The position numbers and the translations under genes were made by a program. A DNA stretch of 64,000 bases. Source: Mayamaea pseudoterrestris. Its lineage: Eukaryota; Bacillariophyta; Bacillariophyceae; Sellaphorales; Sellaphoraceae. Shown here piece after piece: positions 1-11,459 of this stretch (the stretch's first letter is position 1; each line of letters opens with the position of its first letter). The stretch is taken from positions 372,001 to 436,000 of the forward strand of contig BROI01000013.1 of the NCBI GenBank assembly GCA_027923505.1, read 5' to 3'. The notes below the pieces were generated by a model, which saw only the letters and a list, made by a program, of their open reading frames with translations, did not search any database and had not been told where the DNA came from.

Positions 1-510
1 CAGTGCCGATCCCATGCCGCCGCTCGTGCTAAACTTTTTGGGACATCCCATGTTGACATCAATGCCGTCAGCATCTTGACTAACATGCGTCGCTACTTGC
101 TTGGCTAGTTCTGAACAGCCCGTTCCAATCTGAACAATCAACTTGCCTGTTTCTATCTTTGGATCGATTCGTAGCAGCAAGGGTGCATGTTCACCCATTT
201 TTCGAATCGTTTTTCGATTCGCGTTAGAAACATCCTTGACGTAGTCAATTGTTGTATCGCTCGAGTCACTGTAGGTAGTCACGACTCGCTTGGTGTTTAG
301 AATGCTTCGATCCATGAGTTCCTCCGTGTATACCAAGTCGGCTCCATACTCCAAGGCCAATGTCCGAAGAGGCGTGGTTCCGGCGCGGACCATGGGAGCG
401 AGACAGACGAGAGGGGCACGTGATGACGGTTCATGATCATTCGTATTGCCATTGCTGCTTCTATCAGAGAGTCTGTAGAGTCGTCTGACTCTATCTTCCC
501 TGCTGCTCAT
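1..510 (-). CDS. DUS2: tRNA-dihydrouridine(20) synthase, DUS2-like, N-terminal part
   Basis: Reduces a uridine of the tRNA D-loop to dihydrouridine using FMN and NAD(P)H. The 170 codons seen run from ATG at 510 down to base 1, with no stop, so the gene continues off the window. After about 30 polar residues comes the FMN-binding start of the TIM barrel (LAPMVRAGTTPLRTLALEYG), then DLVYTEELMD, and near the window edge DVNMGCPKKFSTSGGMGSAL. This last stretch is the DUS2 version of the family signature, whose cysteine and lysine contact the substrate. No targeting signal is visible. The gene is divergent from the giant gene that starts at 1292, with a repeat array between them. Recognition comes from family motifs; the C-terminal RNA-binding part cannot be seen. 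Confidence 0.88.
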   Translation of the reverse strand, partial: MSSREDRVRRLYRLSDRSSNGNTNDHEPSSRAPLVCLAPMVRAGTTPLRTLALEYGADLVYTEELMDRSILNTKRVVTTYSDSSDTTIDYVKDVSNANRKTIRKMGEHAPLLLRIDPKIETGKLIVQIGTGCSELAKQVATHVSQDADGIDVNMGCPKKFSTSGGMGSAL

Positions 511-674
511 TGAATGGTCTATAATAATGGGGAGGTGAGTGTAGATTGTAAGGGACGAGTCGTCTATCTAGTGCTACTACTATAATCTGCAATGCATCCA
601 TGGCCGCGAGACGCGCAAACGTGCGAATGATGAACGCAAACCAAAACCGGTAAGATGTCTTTCTACAATCCCAT

Positions 675-1031
675 ATGACGTAATTGACACTGGCACTTGT
701 TTCGTACTATTGCCTAATGACGTAATTGACACTGGCACTCGTTTCATACTATTGCCTTATGACGTGATTGACACTGGCACCCGTTTCGACATATGACGTA
801 GTTTTCCTTGGCACTCGTTTCACAATATTGCCTTGCGACGTAGTTTTCACTGGCACTCGTTTCGTACTATAGTCTTATGACGTAGTTTTCACTGGCACTC
901 GTTTCGTACTACTGCCTTATGACGTAGTTTTCACTGGCACTCGTTTCGTACTACTGCCTTATGACGTAGTTTTCACTGGCACTTGTTTCGTACTATTGCC
1001 TTATGACGTGATTGACACTGGCACTCGTTTC
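675..1031. repeat. Tandem array of nine ~42-bp units, each with an ACGT core, in a divergent promoter
   Basis: Nine head-to-tail units of about 42 bases fill the middle of the 781-base gap between DUS2 (start 510, minus) and the giant gene (start 1292, plus). Every unit holds GACGT (eight of the nine TGACGT), then CACTGGCACTCGTTTC or a close variant. One unit is shortened by about ten bases and the last is cut after GTTTC. TGACGT is the half-site of CREB/ATF and aureochrome bZIP proteins. The array may be an expanded regulatory element or a plain minisatellite. The rest of the gap (511-674 and 1032-1291) shows nothing recognisable. Confidence 0.85.
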
Positions 1032-1291
1032 AAGGCAATAGTAACCAAAAATAAAGTAAATGGTGGTGTATTGCCGGTTCGTTTCAAGTCGATTTTTCGG
1101 TTTTCACGTCGTGATCATGGCGAAAGAAGAAAGTGGTCATGGATGGTTCGCAGTGCGACATAATTTGCATCACTGCGACATCCGTTTCCGCATCCTCGGC
1201 ACGACGGCAAAATGCATCACCAGATTTGGATCAGCTGCGCTTGCTTTCCTACTACTGGAAGTACTGTCACCGACAAAACCATTACTATAAA

Positions 1292-2107
1292 ATGAATCAA
1301 GACTTGCAGGCCAAGCTGCAAAAGCGTCGTCAAATGGCGGATGGAGACATTGAACCGGAAATATCCATTGACGATCTTCGTGGAGCATCCGCTGCCAACG
1401 CCAACAACGCTTCAGATGCACTTCACATGAGCGCCGATCTAAAAGCAGCCATGGAGCGACAGCGACGCAAAGCAGATGGAGATTTAGTAGAAGAAAATGA
1501 TGACACTAGTAGTAAAGTTGTGGAACAGGGAACGCAGCAATCAACGCAAGCAATTCCAGTCGCTCTGACACCCGACAATAAGCAGCAGCAGCAGCAACAG
1601 GAAATTTCGTCTGGATCGTCTCGTCCCCGAAGCAGTCGCTCCAGTAACAAATCACGCAGCAATAGCGGTGAACAAAGGAAACTATTATTTGACGACGATC
1701 AAAGTCATAGCGAGTCGCAGTACAGTCATGATGATGCAGCAGCAGCAATGGCCTTGAAAAGCAAAGCAATTACTACCGGTAGTACACCCACCCGACGACC
1801 AGCATCCAGCCGACGCAACAAATCGATTACTGGGAGTGCGAGTAAACGGCCTACTGTTATTGACGAGGATGGCAAGTCAGTGACGAGTCGTACGCCAAGT
1901 CTTGAAGGAAATAGCAATGATTTGGATCGGTCGGGTCATTCGACGGGCAAAGCACGCAGACAGGGACGAGGATCGTCGCACCATGTGATTAGCTCGAGTA
2001 GCAGTCGACACTCGTCGCATGTCCAAACACCAAGGCGGGGCTCTGGGTCGCCGTCTGCGTCGTCATCATCGTCGTCGCCATCTTCCTCGGATGAAGCTTC
2101 TGATAAT

Positions 2108-2144
<37 letters not shown>

Positions 2145-5100
2145 GAAGCACTCGTCGGAGAACAAGTGGCGAGGAGAAGCTGTCTGCTTCAAAGTCAAGA
2201 CAGCAGGAGCAACAATTACGTGACCGACGCCGACATGGAAGCGCTAGTGCAAGTAATAGCAAGCGACAGGCAGACATTGAGCCTATTACCGCGGTGCAGC
2301 CATCTTCGTCTGCGGCACTCCGCCCAAGGAGCCGTCGAACGGGCTTGGTAAAGCGACACTCCTCAAAGTCGCTGGAGGATTCGCCGTCCACTTCATCGGC
2401 CGTGCCGGAAGGAAGACGTTTGAGTAGTCACGAAATGTCGCCGACGCTTGCCATTGGCAGTCGCAAATTGGCGGATGGAGGAGCTGCAGCGTCCGCAACC
2501 AAAATCAAAGCAAGAGAACCAAGCAGTATCGGCAGCAAACGCAATGCGCATGAGACAACGAATTCGGAAACGTTATCATCTGCATTCGGGTCTCCCGAGC
2601 CATTTAGCACTGATTTTTCTAGTTTTTCTGCCAGTAATGCTGATGCGACTGCGGAGATTGAGCCAAATACAGAATTCTTTGGAGCCTTTGACGATGCAAC
2701 GTTTCCAGCAGCAATCACGGAAACTACATCTTCAACTGCTGCCGATTTTGGAACGGCGGATCCGTTCTTCGCCGCGAGTGCATTCAAGGCGGACATGTTT
2801 TCGACCCCCGCTCCCAAAGCACAGGAGCGAGTTTGGGACAAATCTCCATTGGTTGACGTGCCCACCATTCCGGATGCTGCCATAACTTTAAACGCCAAGA
2901 CTGTTTTCGCGATGCCGTTTGTGGGTCATCCGGTGACAAATCCACTCAATGGTAATATTATATTCTTTAGCATGCAACAAGCTGGACCATTCATGCATGA
3001 AGTTGATCCGCATCGTGACTTTGTCCAAACAATGGCTGCTCCAATCATTTCGTCAGATCTGCAGCGCCGAGTTGCTACCAAGTATCATGTGTCAATCTGC
3101 GGACTCGACTCTGTCATTTCAATTAGTGCTGGCCTCCATTACATCCATGGACAAGTGCGAGTCCGCGTTGCAGCAGTTCTGGATTTGCGGGTGCTTGAAT
3201 CAACTCAAGCATTAAGGATCGTTGCGGTATGGCAGTGGGGGTATGCGGCACCCCATCCCATTGGGTTACAATTTGCCTTTGCGCCTCCAAACGGAGCTGA
3301 GTTTGCTGCCGATCCCTTGACACTAAAGAATGCAGATGGCTTGCTCTTCATGGCTGGTAACTCCCCCAAGGGCCCATGTGTCTTCATTTCCAAACCAATT
3401 TTGCGCGAGACGTGGTCGGCAAATTATCTCAACATTCCAAGTGTTATTTCGACCATTTCCGTCACGTCGACTGAAAAACGAATTTGCCCTTATCTTGCTA
3501 TTGCCATGTCGGATGGATCTGTCAGCGTTTGGACGTATTATGCTGCTCTGGGTGGTACGCAAGCAAAAGGAAATGAGACGTCGAAACGCTGGCTTCTTCC
3601 ATTGTGTCGTTTGGAAGCTATAACAATGCTCCGACAAATGGAGCCGTTGAGCTTTCCGATCGATGTAAACGATGCAAATTCCAAAGAGCCAGCCGATCCT
3701 GGATATTGTACTGACCTCGTTTGGCTACCTCCTCAGCCATCCATGGGGTCGCTCCTTCTCATTGCAGCTACTTATCAGAATGGCCTGGCAATATTCCATG
3801 TGGAACTTCCACTAGTTGCAAGCAAAGAATCGAAAGGCGAGTTCATTCCGTTTCCCGCACCCAATCCTGAAACGACGTTAGCTCAAGCACCGACGCTCAC
3901 GCCGATATGTGCCACGCGATGGAAAGGTGATCACGACCGGTCTTACGCTTGTTGGATGGATCTCGGACCACACATGAGTCCATGTGTGGGAGTGTTGCTG
4001 CAAACGACGCATAATTGTCATGGACCAGCATGTTTTGTACTCGGAACTTTACGCCTTTCGCAGTATCGCAAAGGACCGCCGCCAAAAGAACGCCTGATGG
4101 CATTTGATATCTTTGGAAGCAAGACATATGCGTCTGGATGTGACAATTTTCCTCGTGGTTTATTGCACACGAGTGGGTGTGGCTCACTATTCAGCTACTC
4201 GGATAAAAAAGTGGTGTCTATAACACCCGCCAGAGAAAACATTCATAAAGACGCAAGCTTTGCCTATCTTGGTCGACCAATCATATCGTGTCCTGCAGGA
4301 TTAGCCTCTACAGGCGAACCTTTGCTGAACGACATAGACGCTGACAATGAAGGAATTCTCCATATTTTTACGGTTATACAGTGCGAGCGACAGAAGTCGG
4401 CCGTCAACAATGATATGCAAGAGTGGTCGCGCCCGCGAAAGCGTTTGTGGTTGTGCAAGTCTACAGTGGGGGATACAAAAGCAGCTGGGGCGATCGAAGA
4501 AGAAAAGAAAGATGGAGGTTTTGGAGGCGATCAAGTAGTAAAAGGAGGTGCGTCTTCCGATGCAATTTGCGAATTATTTGATGACGCGCTTGAAGGTCTC
4601 GTGCCTTTTAGAATTGTCAGGTGCAAAGGGCGACACTTGTGCGCGATTATGTTTCGGCCTAGGTTGTTTAGAAAGGATGGTCCCTCTCGGCTGTCTTTGG
4701 ACGCCTGCGCTATTGCTTTCGTAGAATATTCGGGCTCGTCGCCTTCAATACATGCTGTTGAAGGACGCGACGTGACGTTTATGCCAGCAGTAAATCCACG
4801 CGGCGTAATCCTGAGCACAGACGGCTCCGCTCTCACGATGTTTGAATGGGATTCGAACGACAAGGCATGCACGCTTGGTGCTTCATTCCGCCCCATCGTT
4901 GGTGTTGACACGGGCACAGAATATGTTGCATGTCGCCGAGTCTTTGCATTTTCTGGGGCAACCTCAGTCGGACTGCTTGTTACTGGTATGCGTCTACGCG
5001 ATAATCGTACTTGCCTTGTCTCTGGCGATCTGTGCCCCTCGGATGGCATCTCTTTGAATGACTGGTCACAATTACTTCCAAACGTCGTGTCGGGCCGGTG

Positions 5101-8100
5101 CCTTTGGCTGGACGAGTTCGAGGAGATCTACAACGTCATGGGTCTTGAAGGTGACGAAGATGGTTATCGAAATTTTGGACTGTCCACCGCGTTCCGGATT
5201 GCGATTGTGTCTTCCGGACTTGAATTTTCAGCTGAAATTATGGCAGCTGCTCCAACCTGCGATCTAGCACCCTTGGGTGCTTTCACACTTGCTTTCTGCT
5301 CTGGCGTAAAAATTCGCACTCTTTCTTGTCTTGACGGAAATCTTGCAGCAGGGACTCTAGCGACTCTACCAACGCCGCAGATTGGATATTCCCAGTTGGC
5401 ACTTTTGGCTGTGCGACCAGACCGACTCATTGTTGGATCGAAACATAAAGGTATTCGTTTGGTCGACTTAAATCAAAATGCCAATATATTTTTGCTCCCT
5501 GCACCTATCACACGTCCAGCGTTGCTTCTTGAAGCGATGGTTGCTAATGCTATTTGTGTTGGCGGGAAGAGTAACACTTCGACTGCAATACTTCGAACCG
5601 TCATCGAGAAGTTTGGCCGAAAGGTTGGCTCCATTACTCACAGTGACACAGAAGGTATCGGAAATTTTGGCGCCGGATTGACGCCGCGTACCTTTGAAAT
5701 GTTGCATAAGTATGGCTTGACTCATGCCGCATCTTGGCTGTTGACTGGTACGAGTCAATTTGATCGATCTGCAAGTTCAAAGATTCTTCCACCATGGCTT
5801 CCGATTGCGCCCAAAGCCAAGGCTTGTTTGAATGCTGATGCTTTCTTGCATGTTCTTGCGTCGGGTGACCCGTACTTTGCTGAATACATAAAAGATCCCG
5901 ACGAAAAGATGCCCTCTGTATTACCACGACAGAGCGATTCAACGGCCTATGTTGCACGCGAGGACGCTATGAAGTCATTGAGAATTGGTGATTCTAATGC
6001 TGCGATTAAATTACTTGACGTGTCTGGGTCAATGCTCGGCGATAATCTGATCTTGCAGGTGGCCCTTGCGCTCGCGAAAGAGCTACCAGACGAAACATCC
6101 AAATTGTTACAAACGCTATCCGGTTACGGCCAACGTGGTATTTCTTCGTCGGGTGTCCCAGTGAAAACGCATACATCCATTGCAGCACTAGCGCTGTCGC
6201 TGCAACAGGGACATGGCCGTGAGATGCAATCCGATGACATAAACCGTTATATGAAGCCACTGGCACCTTCTCTGCAGCGAGGCTCGAAATCGATGACACG
6301 GAGTCGCCAAAATTTGCTGGGCGAGTCAAATATCGGTGGATTAAAAAAGAAACATGTCGACGCTCCCGATCCCATATGGACACAACCTTGCAACGAATCA
6401 AGGCATGTTTGGTGAGTAACTGCCACTTATCGGTACTTCCCGCTTGAAATAGGTTTGTACTAATAGTCAAAAAATGCGTTCACATTGCAGGAATGAGGGA
6501 CCACGCAAAGAAAAGCATCATTTACTGTCGCTGGGGTCAATCGAGGATTGGATTGGTAGGCGACGACCAGTAATCCTCGGCAAAGAAGGCGCATCTGCTG
6601 CCAAAGATCGGGGAGAGCAGACTCTAGCAAACATATTGAATCAAAATGACGAAGATTCATTTGGTGGCAGTGATATTGAAAGTGTACAGGATGGGTGGGT
6701 TGATGGCGTTGGTGAAGGTCGTACTGACGAGGCGAATCTCTCGGCTTACTTCCGATTTTCGGAAGGCGAAGACGAGGATAGTCCATGGCCGACCGATGGT
6801 TTCACTGATCTATCTCCATTTCAAAATAAGGCAATGATTGTAGGCGACTTGCAGGCGGTCGCAGTACAGCCAACGACATCAAGTGTTGATGAGGGTGACC
6901 CTGGCAAGGTTAAGAGCTTGTATGACATCGTTTTTGAAAAATCAGGAGAGGGCGCTGCATCTGGTCTGGCTATCGCAGCATCAAGAGGATGTAGCTTGGA
7001 CGTCGGGGTCCTTCACTTGGCAGAAAAGTCGATGCGACAAAAGTGCACAGTCGAGTTCTGGTACTTCCTTCCATCGTCGGAAAATATCCCTCCTGAAGTT
7101 GTCCTTGCAAGGAGGTCTCATGGGCCATCTGGTGATGATCTGTCAAAGATCTGCTTGGCCGCATACAAGAGCAGTACTCTATGGGAGCTCGTTTTGCTAC
7201 AAAGTGGCGAGCTGGAGTTTCGCACATGCGCAGGACACTCATTGCGGTCGTCGTTAAATTACCAACCTGCAGAGGCGGACGCAGATGAGCATGATTCGGA
7301 CGACGAACCGGAAAGGAATGATTTGGCCAAGTTTGGTCGCTGGAACCATGTCAGTGTAGTCCTGGTTTCAAAAGACGCGGCGAGTCTTTCAAAATGCGCT
7401 GTAACGTTATACATGAAGGGTGAGGAGGTTGCATCATCAGACCTTTCAGTGAAGCCTCGGGCATTTGAGGACGATAATGATTTAGATAGCCCAACGCTGA
7501 ACGAGCTTCTTTCTAAATCATACGTGGTGTTTGGTTTAGACCACGGCGCTGGCTTTCGATTGACGGAACTTCGAGTCTGGGCTTGCGCGCGATCCGCGGA
7601 TGATACACAAGCACTCATGTATGAGTACTTGACGGCGGCTGAGGCAAAAAAGAAATTCAAGGTGAAAATTTCGAGCAACAAGAACAAGAGTGGAGGTGCA
7701 AAGATGGGAAAGGGAGCGTTTCTGGCGCCACCAAAAGGCGGGGCGGGCGGTTTGGGTCCGTCGAGAGGAATGCTCGGCGGTCCGAAAGGCAGCGCACCTC
7801 GTGGTATTCTGGCGCCAAAATCATCATCTGGTCCCACGAAGGATGCGACCACAGCAACTTTCTCCCTTGCTCCGCCACCGAAAAAGGACGATCATAAGTT
7901 TAGCCTAGCGCCGCGCGCAAAAGAGGTTGAAGCTACGTTATCAAGTCCACCCGAGGTTGGCATGTTGGTAGATCCCGAGATGGAGCATGGAAAGTCCCAT
8001 GACGCTGTAAACATGCAGATCGAAGCAACGGATCCATTGAATGAGGAAACAGGCTACGACGAGGACGACAAAGACGAAGTTCCCACTACATTATGGGACA

Positions 8101-9263
8101 CTGCGATTCCGTTAAGCCAACAAATCCGCAATTCGGCTGCATCCGCTTTAATACGCGGCCCGCCCGCTACCCGTCACTTTGGCGGCAATCGTGGAGGACT
8201 TGCTGATCACTCTGGAATGGAGCGGTTTGGTGTAGGTGGCATTGCCATTTGTGGATCTGAGAAGACGATTGTTTGGCGCGACAATGAAGATCCACCGGCA
8301 CTGACATATCCGATTGGCGCTAGTGGAGCCGTCGTGAGTGACTTGATGGACGACGAAGGCAGCGAATTCTTGTGTTGTTTCTTAGCCAAGGAGAAGCGCA
8401 TGGTGGTCTTTGAACTGCAATCTCGGACAGTGGTGGTTGAATTACAAATGACGACGAAACTCAACTTCTGGCGGTTCCTTCCACCGGAGGCGGCAGAAAA
8501 CACACTCTGCTTCTTGCTGATTACGCCCGTTGGAGGTTTCCACTGGATGCCGTTAGAAGAGTCGCCGCGACCGCACCAAGTATGGAAGCGCGGAGCAGAA
8601 TTGCAAGGTAAAAAAGTTGTCAATTACGAGGAAGGTGGTTCCAACGGACTGGACGGCCCCGACATTATATCACGCGTCGGCCTGGCCATGGTAACCAAGG
8701 CATCCGGCGGCGGCGCTTTGGAAGCATGGATTATTCCCATTGAAGGCGACTCGCGGGCCTGCCAAGTGTCGGACGATGTCATGGGCGCCTGCTTTTGTCA
8801 GCCGCCGTCGGTGGATGATGGACCCTTCTTGCCGCTGTTGGTGACGGCGCATCAATTAGATGATGGAATCTATGTAAATGTACTCTCGGTGGTAGAACCA
8901 ACCAAGGGATCCATTCAGCTGGGCGAGATTGAGGTAACGCGGGTCATTGACGAGGCTGGTTTCGAAGATGTGGACTTTGAACCTCCGAGCATGGCTATGG
9001 GCTCATTTCCGGAAGCAATCTTGTGCTCGCTCGGCAACATTATAGTAGTCATTGTCCGCCGCAAGGGTCTGATTGCCGCCTTTGAATTGGAGGATGATGA
9101 TTTGAGCTTGATTGCCTTGGAAAGTGTCGGTCACTATGTCATGGATGCAATCATGCGCTACTCGGGTGAAGTGGGCGGAGCAGAGATTGTCATGCTCTTG
9201 TCGGATCAAGACAACCCCAAGGATGGACGCATGGTTTCTTTTTGCTTTCGGTCAACGGCCTAA
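1292..9263 (+). CDS. Giant propeller/LamG-like protein of unknown function, two exons
   Basis: Two exons, 1292-6411 and 6491-9263, join across a 79-base intron with GTGAGT donor and TTGCAG acceptor. The frame is kept and gives about 2630 residues. The ATG at 1292 was chosen because the open frame further upstream is weak; an in-frame ATG at 1139 is possible. Residues 1-500 are Ser/Arg/Gln-rich and probably disordered, with an 11-glutamine run and two copies of a short motif like LQKRRQMADGD near the start. From about 510 to 1450 the sequence has the hydrophobic strand pattern of beta-propellers, without clear WD dipeptides. Residues 1890-2100 look like a concanavalin A/LamG sandwich (VEFWYF, GRWNHVSVVL, LTELRVWA). 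A Gly/Pro/Lys-rich linker and a second strand-rich region follow. I do not recognise the family. A large scaffold is a guess. Confidence 0.72.
2111..2143 (+). repeat. (CAG)11 glutamine run inside the giant gene
   Basis: Eleven perfect CAG codons encode a glutamine tract in the disordered N-terminal part of the giant protein. A shorter CAG/CAA run lies near 1581-1600. Uninterrupted CAG runs are prone to length change, so this tract could vary between strains. Confidence 0.9.
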
Positions 9264-9534
9264 ACAAAAGCTATATCTATAATATCATACTATGTTAAGT
9301 GTATTAGAATAAGTACATCTCTAGGCTCCGTAGTCTAAGGTAGGTTGAAGCTTGTGGATACCCTAGCTTTTTGTGAACTCCATCCGGTTCGATAGAGGTT
9401 CGCCGACTTCGATCGCGTCAAGATGTCAAGCAACAACAGCCCAAGCAAGATCCATGGCGCTCTCATATTATTACCATGCAAATTAGGTTCTCTACTCTTT
9501 ACATTGCATTCTTGATACATAATAAACAAATACT

Positions 9535-11199
9535 ATGAAGGCTATTCTCTTGTTCGCGTTCCTAGCGAGTGCGAATGGATTCCAGACGACGCAAGTCGTC
9601 TCTCCCTTTACCCTGACGGCGAGCCGATCGGTCATCGGCTCGATGCAGCAGCAGCAGTCAAGAGCAGCTCCGCAGCAAGGACGCTACAATGTTGCACCTT
9701 TCAAAAAGGCAAGCAGCATTCAGGCCTCGTCGTCGTCAAGAGCATCTGACGATGCTTCCAGAAAGGTGGACAGCCTCTTTAGCGAAAGAAATCTCAAAAC
9801 GGCTCGTTCGGTCGCTGCCTTTGTCTTTTTGGACTTGGCCTTTCAGCGCACATTTGCCGCTTCCAAAATCGCCTTTCCACATAGTCTTGCCGGATGCGCC
9901 GCGCTGTTGACGACGTTGCTGCTTGCACCAAAGGATACCGCGCGCGAGTTGCACGAGTTTTTGCGCCCGGGGGCAAACTTTTTTGCAACGTGGTTGCCTG
10001 TTCTCTTTGTTCCGTCGCTGATTACGCTTCCACTCGCCATGGCGGATCATACGGGAGCAGCTCAAGAGTTGATCAAGTTGAGTATGGTAGTTGCTGGAGG
10101 CTTTTGCTTTACGCTCCTTTCGACTGCAATGTCGGTGACCTTTGTCCGCAAGCTCGGAAAGGAAAATGGACGCAAGCGAGACAGAGCCGACACCATGGCC
10201 CGTGATGCCGAGTCTGGCGGAAGAGGTTTGCTTCAGGACGCCAAGGATGCCGTTGGGGATGCCGTCGAATCGACCATTGACGCCGTTTCCGACGCTGCCA
10301 ATGAAGCGACCCCAGACGATGTCAGCGTTAGCTTGGAGTCACCGAAGCCCTTTTCACAAGGGGTCATGAATAACTTGTCTGGATTATCGGCAGCCAGTGG
10401 AGTCGCCGCCGCGGCAGCTTCCATGATGGGTTCCAACGTCGCTCGTCCATTGACCAGTCTCTTTCTACTCTTCACCACGCTATCTACATTTTGCTTCGGC
10501 GCTCGCATGCCGCGCGATTCCGTCAAGCTGGTTCACCCGCTCGTTACATGCACGGGCTTGACGTGGGCCGCGGCGGCAGGCTTTGGTGCGTTGACTGGAA
10601 AGTCCTTTCATCAAATGCTGCGCGTCTACAAATCGGGAACGTTGCAGTCGATCTACAAGCTTGGAGCGGGTGACCTGCTTCTTTTCATGCTTGGGCCCGC
10701 GGTTGTTTCGCTTGCTATTTCCATGTACTCCAAGCGACAACTTGTCAAGGACAACCTTTTGGAGGTTGGCACTGCCGTGAGTGTTTCCACAGCAGGTGGG
10801 CTCTTTGGAACGGCGCTTGCCGTCAAGTGGTTGAACATTGCCAGTCCCTATCTGCGACTCAGCTTGCTGTCGCGCAACATTACCTCCCCGCTAGCCGCCG
10901 CCATGGCAGGCATTTTGGGAGCCAATCTTTCGTTTGCCGTTAGCATTGTCGTCATCACAGGTCTTATCGGAGCCAACTTTGGAGCCAACTTGTTGGATGC
11001 GTTTGACATCAAGGATCCGGTTGCTCGTGGACTGAGCATGGGAGCGGCCGCGCATGGACTTGGAACGGCAGCCATTGTCAAGGAAAAGGATGCCTTTCCA
11101 TTTGCTGCCATTTCCATGGCACTCACGGCATCGGCAGCGACTGTAGCAGTCTCCGTTCCGGTGTTGCGTAAAATGATTCTGCAGATTGCTCTTGGATAA
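9535..11199 (+). CDS. PLGG1: LrgA-LrgB type plastid transporter, PLGG1-like (glycolate/glycerate)
   Basis: 554 residues in one exon. An N-terminal signal peptide ends in ASANG followed by Phe16, the diatom pattern for import through four plastid membranes; a Ser/Arg-rich transit-like stretch follows. Residues 85-210 match LrgA/CidA (four membrane helices, with PHSLAGCAALLTT and WLPVLFVPSLITLPL). After a hydrophilic linker of about 80 residues comes the LrgB half, ending in the conserved LSRNITSPLAAAMAG, GLSMGAAAHGLGTAA and AFPFAAISMALTA. Plant PLGG1 has the same fused layout and exchanges glycolate for glycerate at the inner plastid envelope in photorespiration. The gene is convergent with a paralogue ending at 11460. 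The transported substrate is inferred from the plant protein. Confidence 0.87.
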   Translation: MKAILLFAFLASANGFQTTQVVSPFTLTASRSVIGSMQQQQSRAAPQQGRYNVAPFKKASSIQASSSSRASDDASRKVDSLFSERNLKTARSVAAFVFLDLAFQRTFAASKIAFPHSLAGCAALLTTLLLAPKDTARELHEFLRPGANFFATWLPVLFVPSLITLPLAMADHTGAAQELIKLSMVVAGGFCFTLLSTAMSVTFVRKLGKENGRKRDRADTMARDAESGGRGLLQDAKDAVGDAVESTIDAVSDAANEATPDDVSVSLESPKPFSQGVMNNLSGLSAASGVAAAAASMMGSNVARPLTSLFLLFTTLSTFCFGARMPRDSVKLVHPLVTCTGLTWAAAAGFGALTGKSFHQMLRVYKSGTLQSIYKLGAGDLLLFMLGPAVVSLAISMYSKRQLVKDNLLEVGTAVSVSTAGGLFGTALAVKWLNIASPYLRLSLLSRNITSPLAAAMAGILGANLSFAVSIVVITGLIGANFGANLLDAFDIKDPVARGLSMGAAAHGLGTAAIVKEKDAFPFAAISMALTASAATVAVSVPVLRKMILQIALG

Positions 11200-11459
11200 A
11201 GAGGCTGCTGCTGACCTGTGAAACCTGATGAATTTTGTGTTAATAAGCTACTGTAAAATTATAAAGCTAGTCAAGAGCTGTTTTAAATTAATTTGACTGA
11301 AGATTATGGATGCGATGGATGTAACTGAAAAGTATTAATGTACAAGCTGACAGTGAGTTTCACTTAACTGTAACATTTGTTAGATAGCAAATTATCGATA
11401 GATATAGCTAGGGTACACATATTAGCTTGAACACGCAAATCACAGTGCCGACGAGTCAT

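Noticed and set aside
1133-1291. N-terminal extension of the giant protein from a GTG at 1133
   Set aside because: GTG is not a likely nuclear start and the added residues show no conserved character; the ATG at 1292 fits better. The ATG at 1139 remains possible.
1936-2391. Minus-strand and other-frame frames with poly-Cys, poly-Ala or poly-Ser
   Set aside because: They are shadow translations of the CAG and TCG runs in the giant gene.
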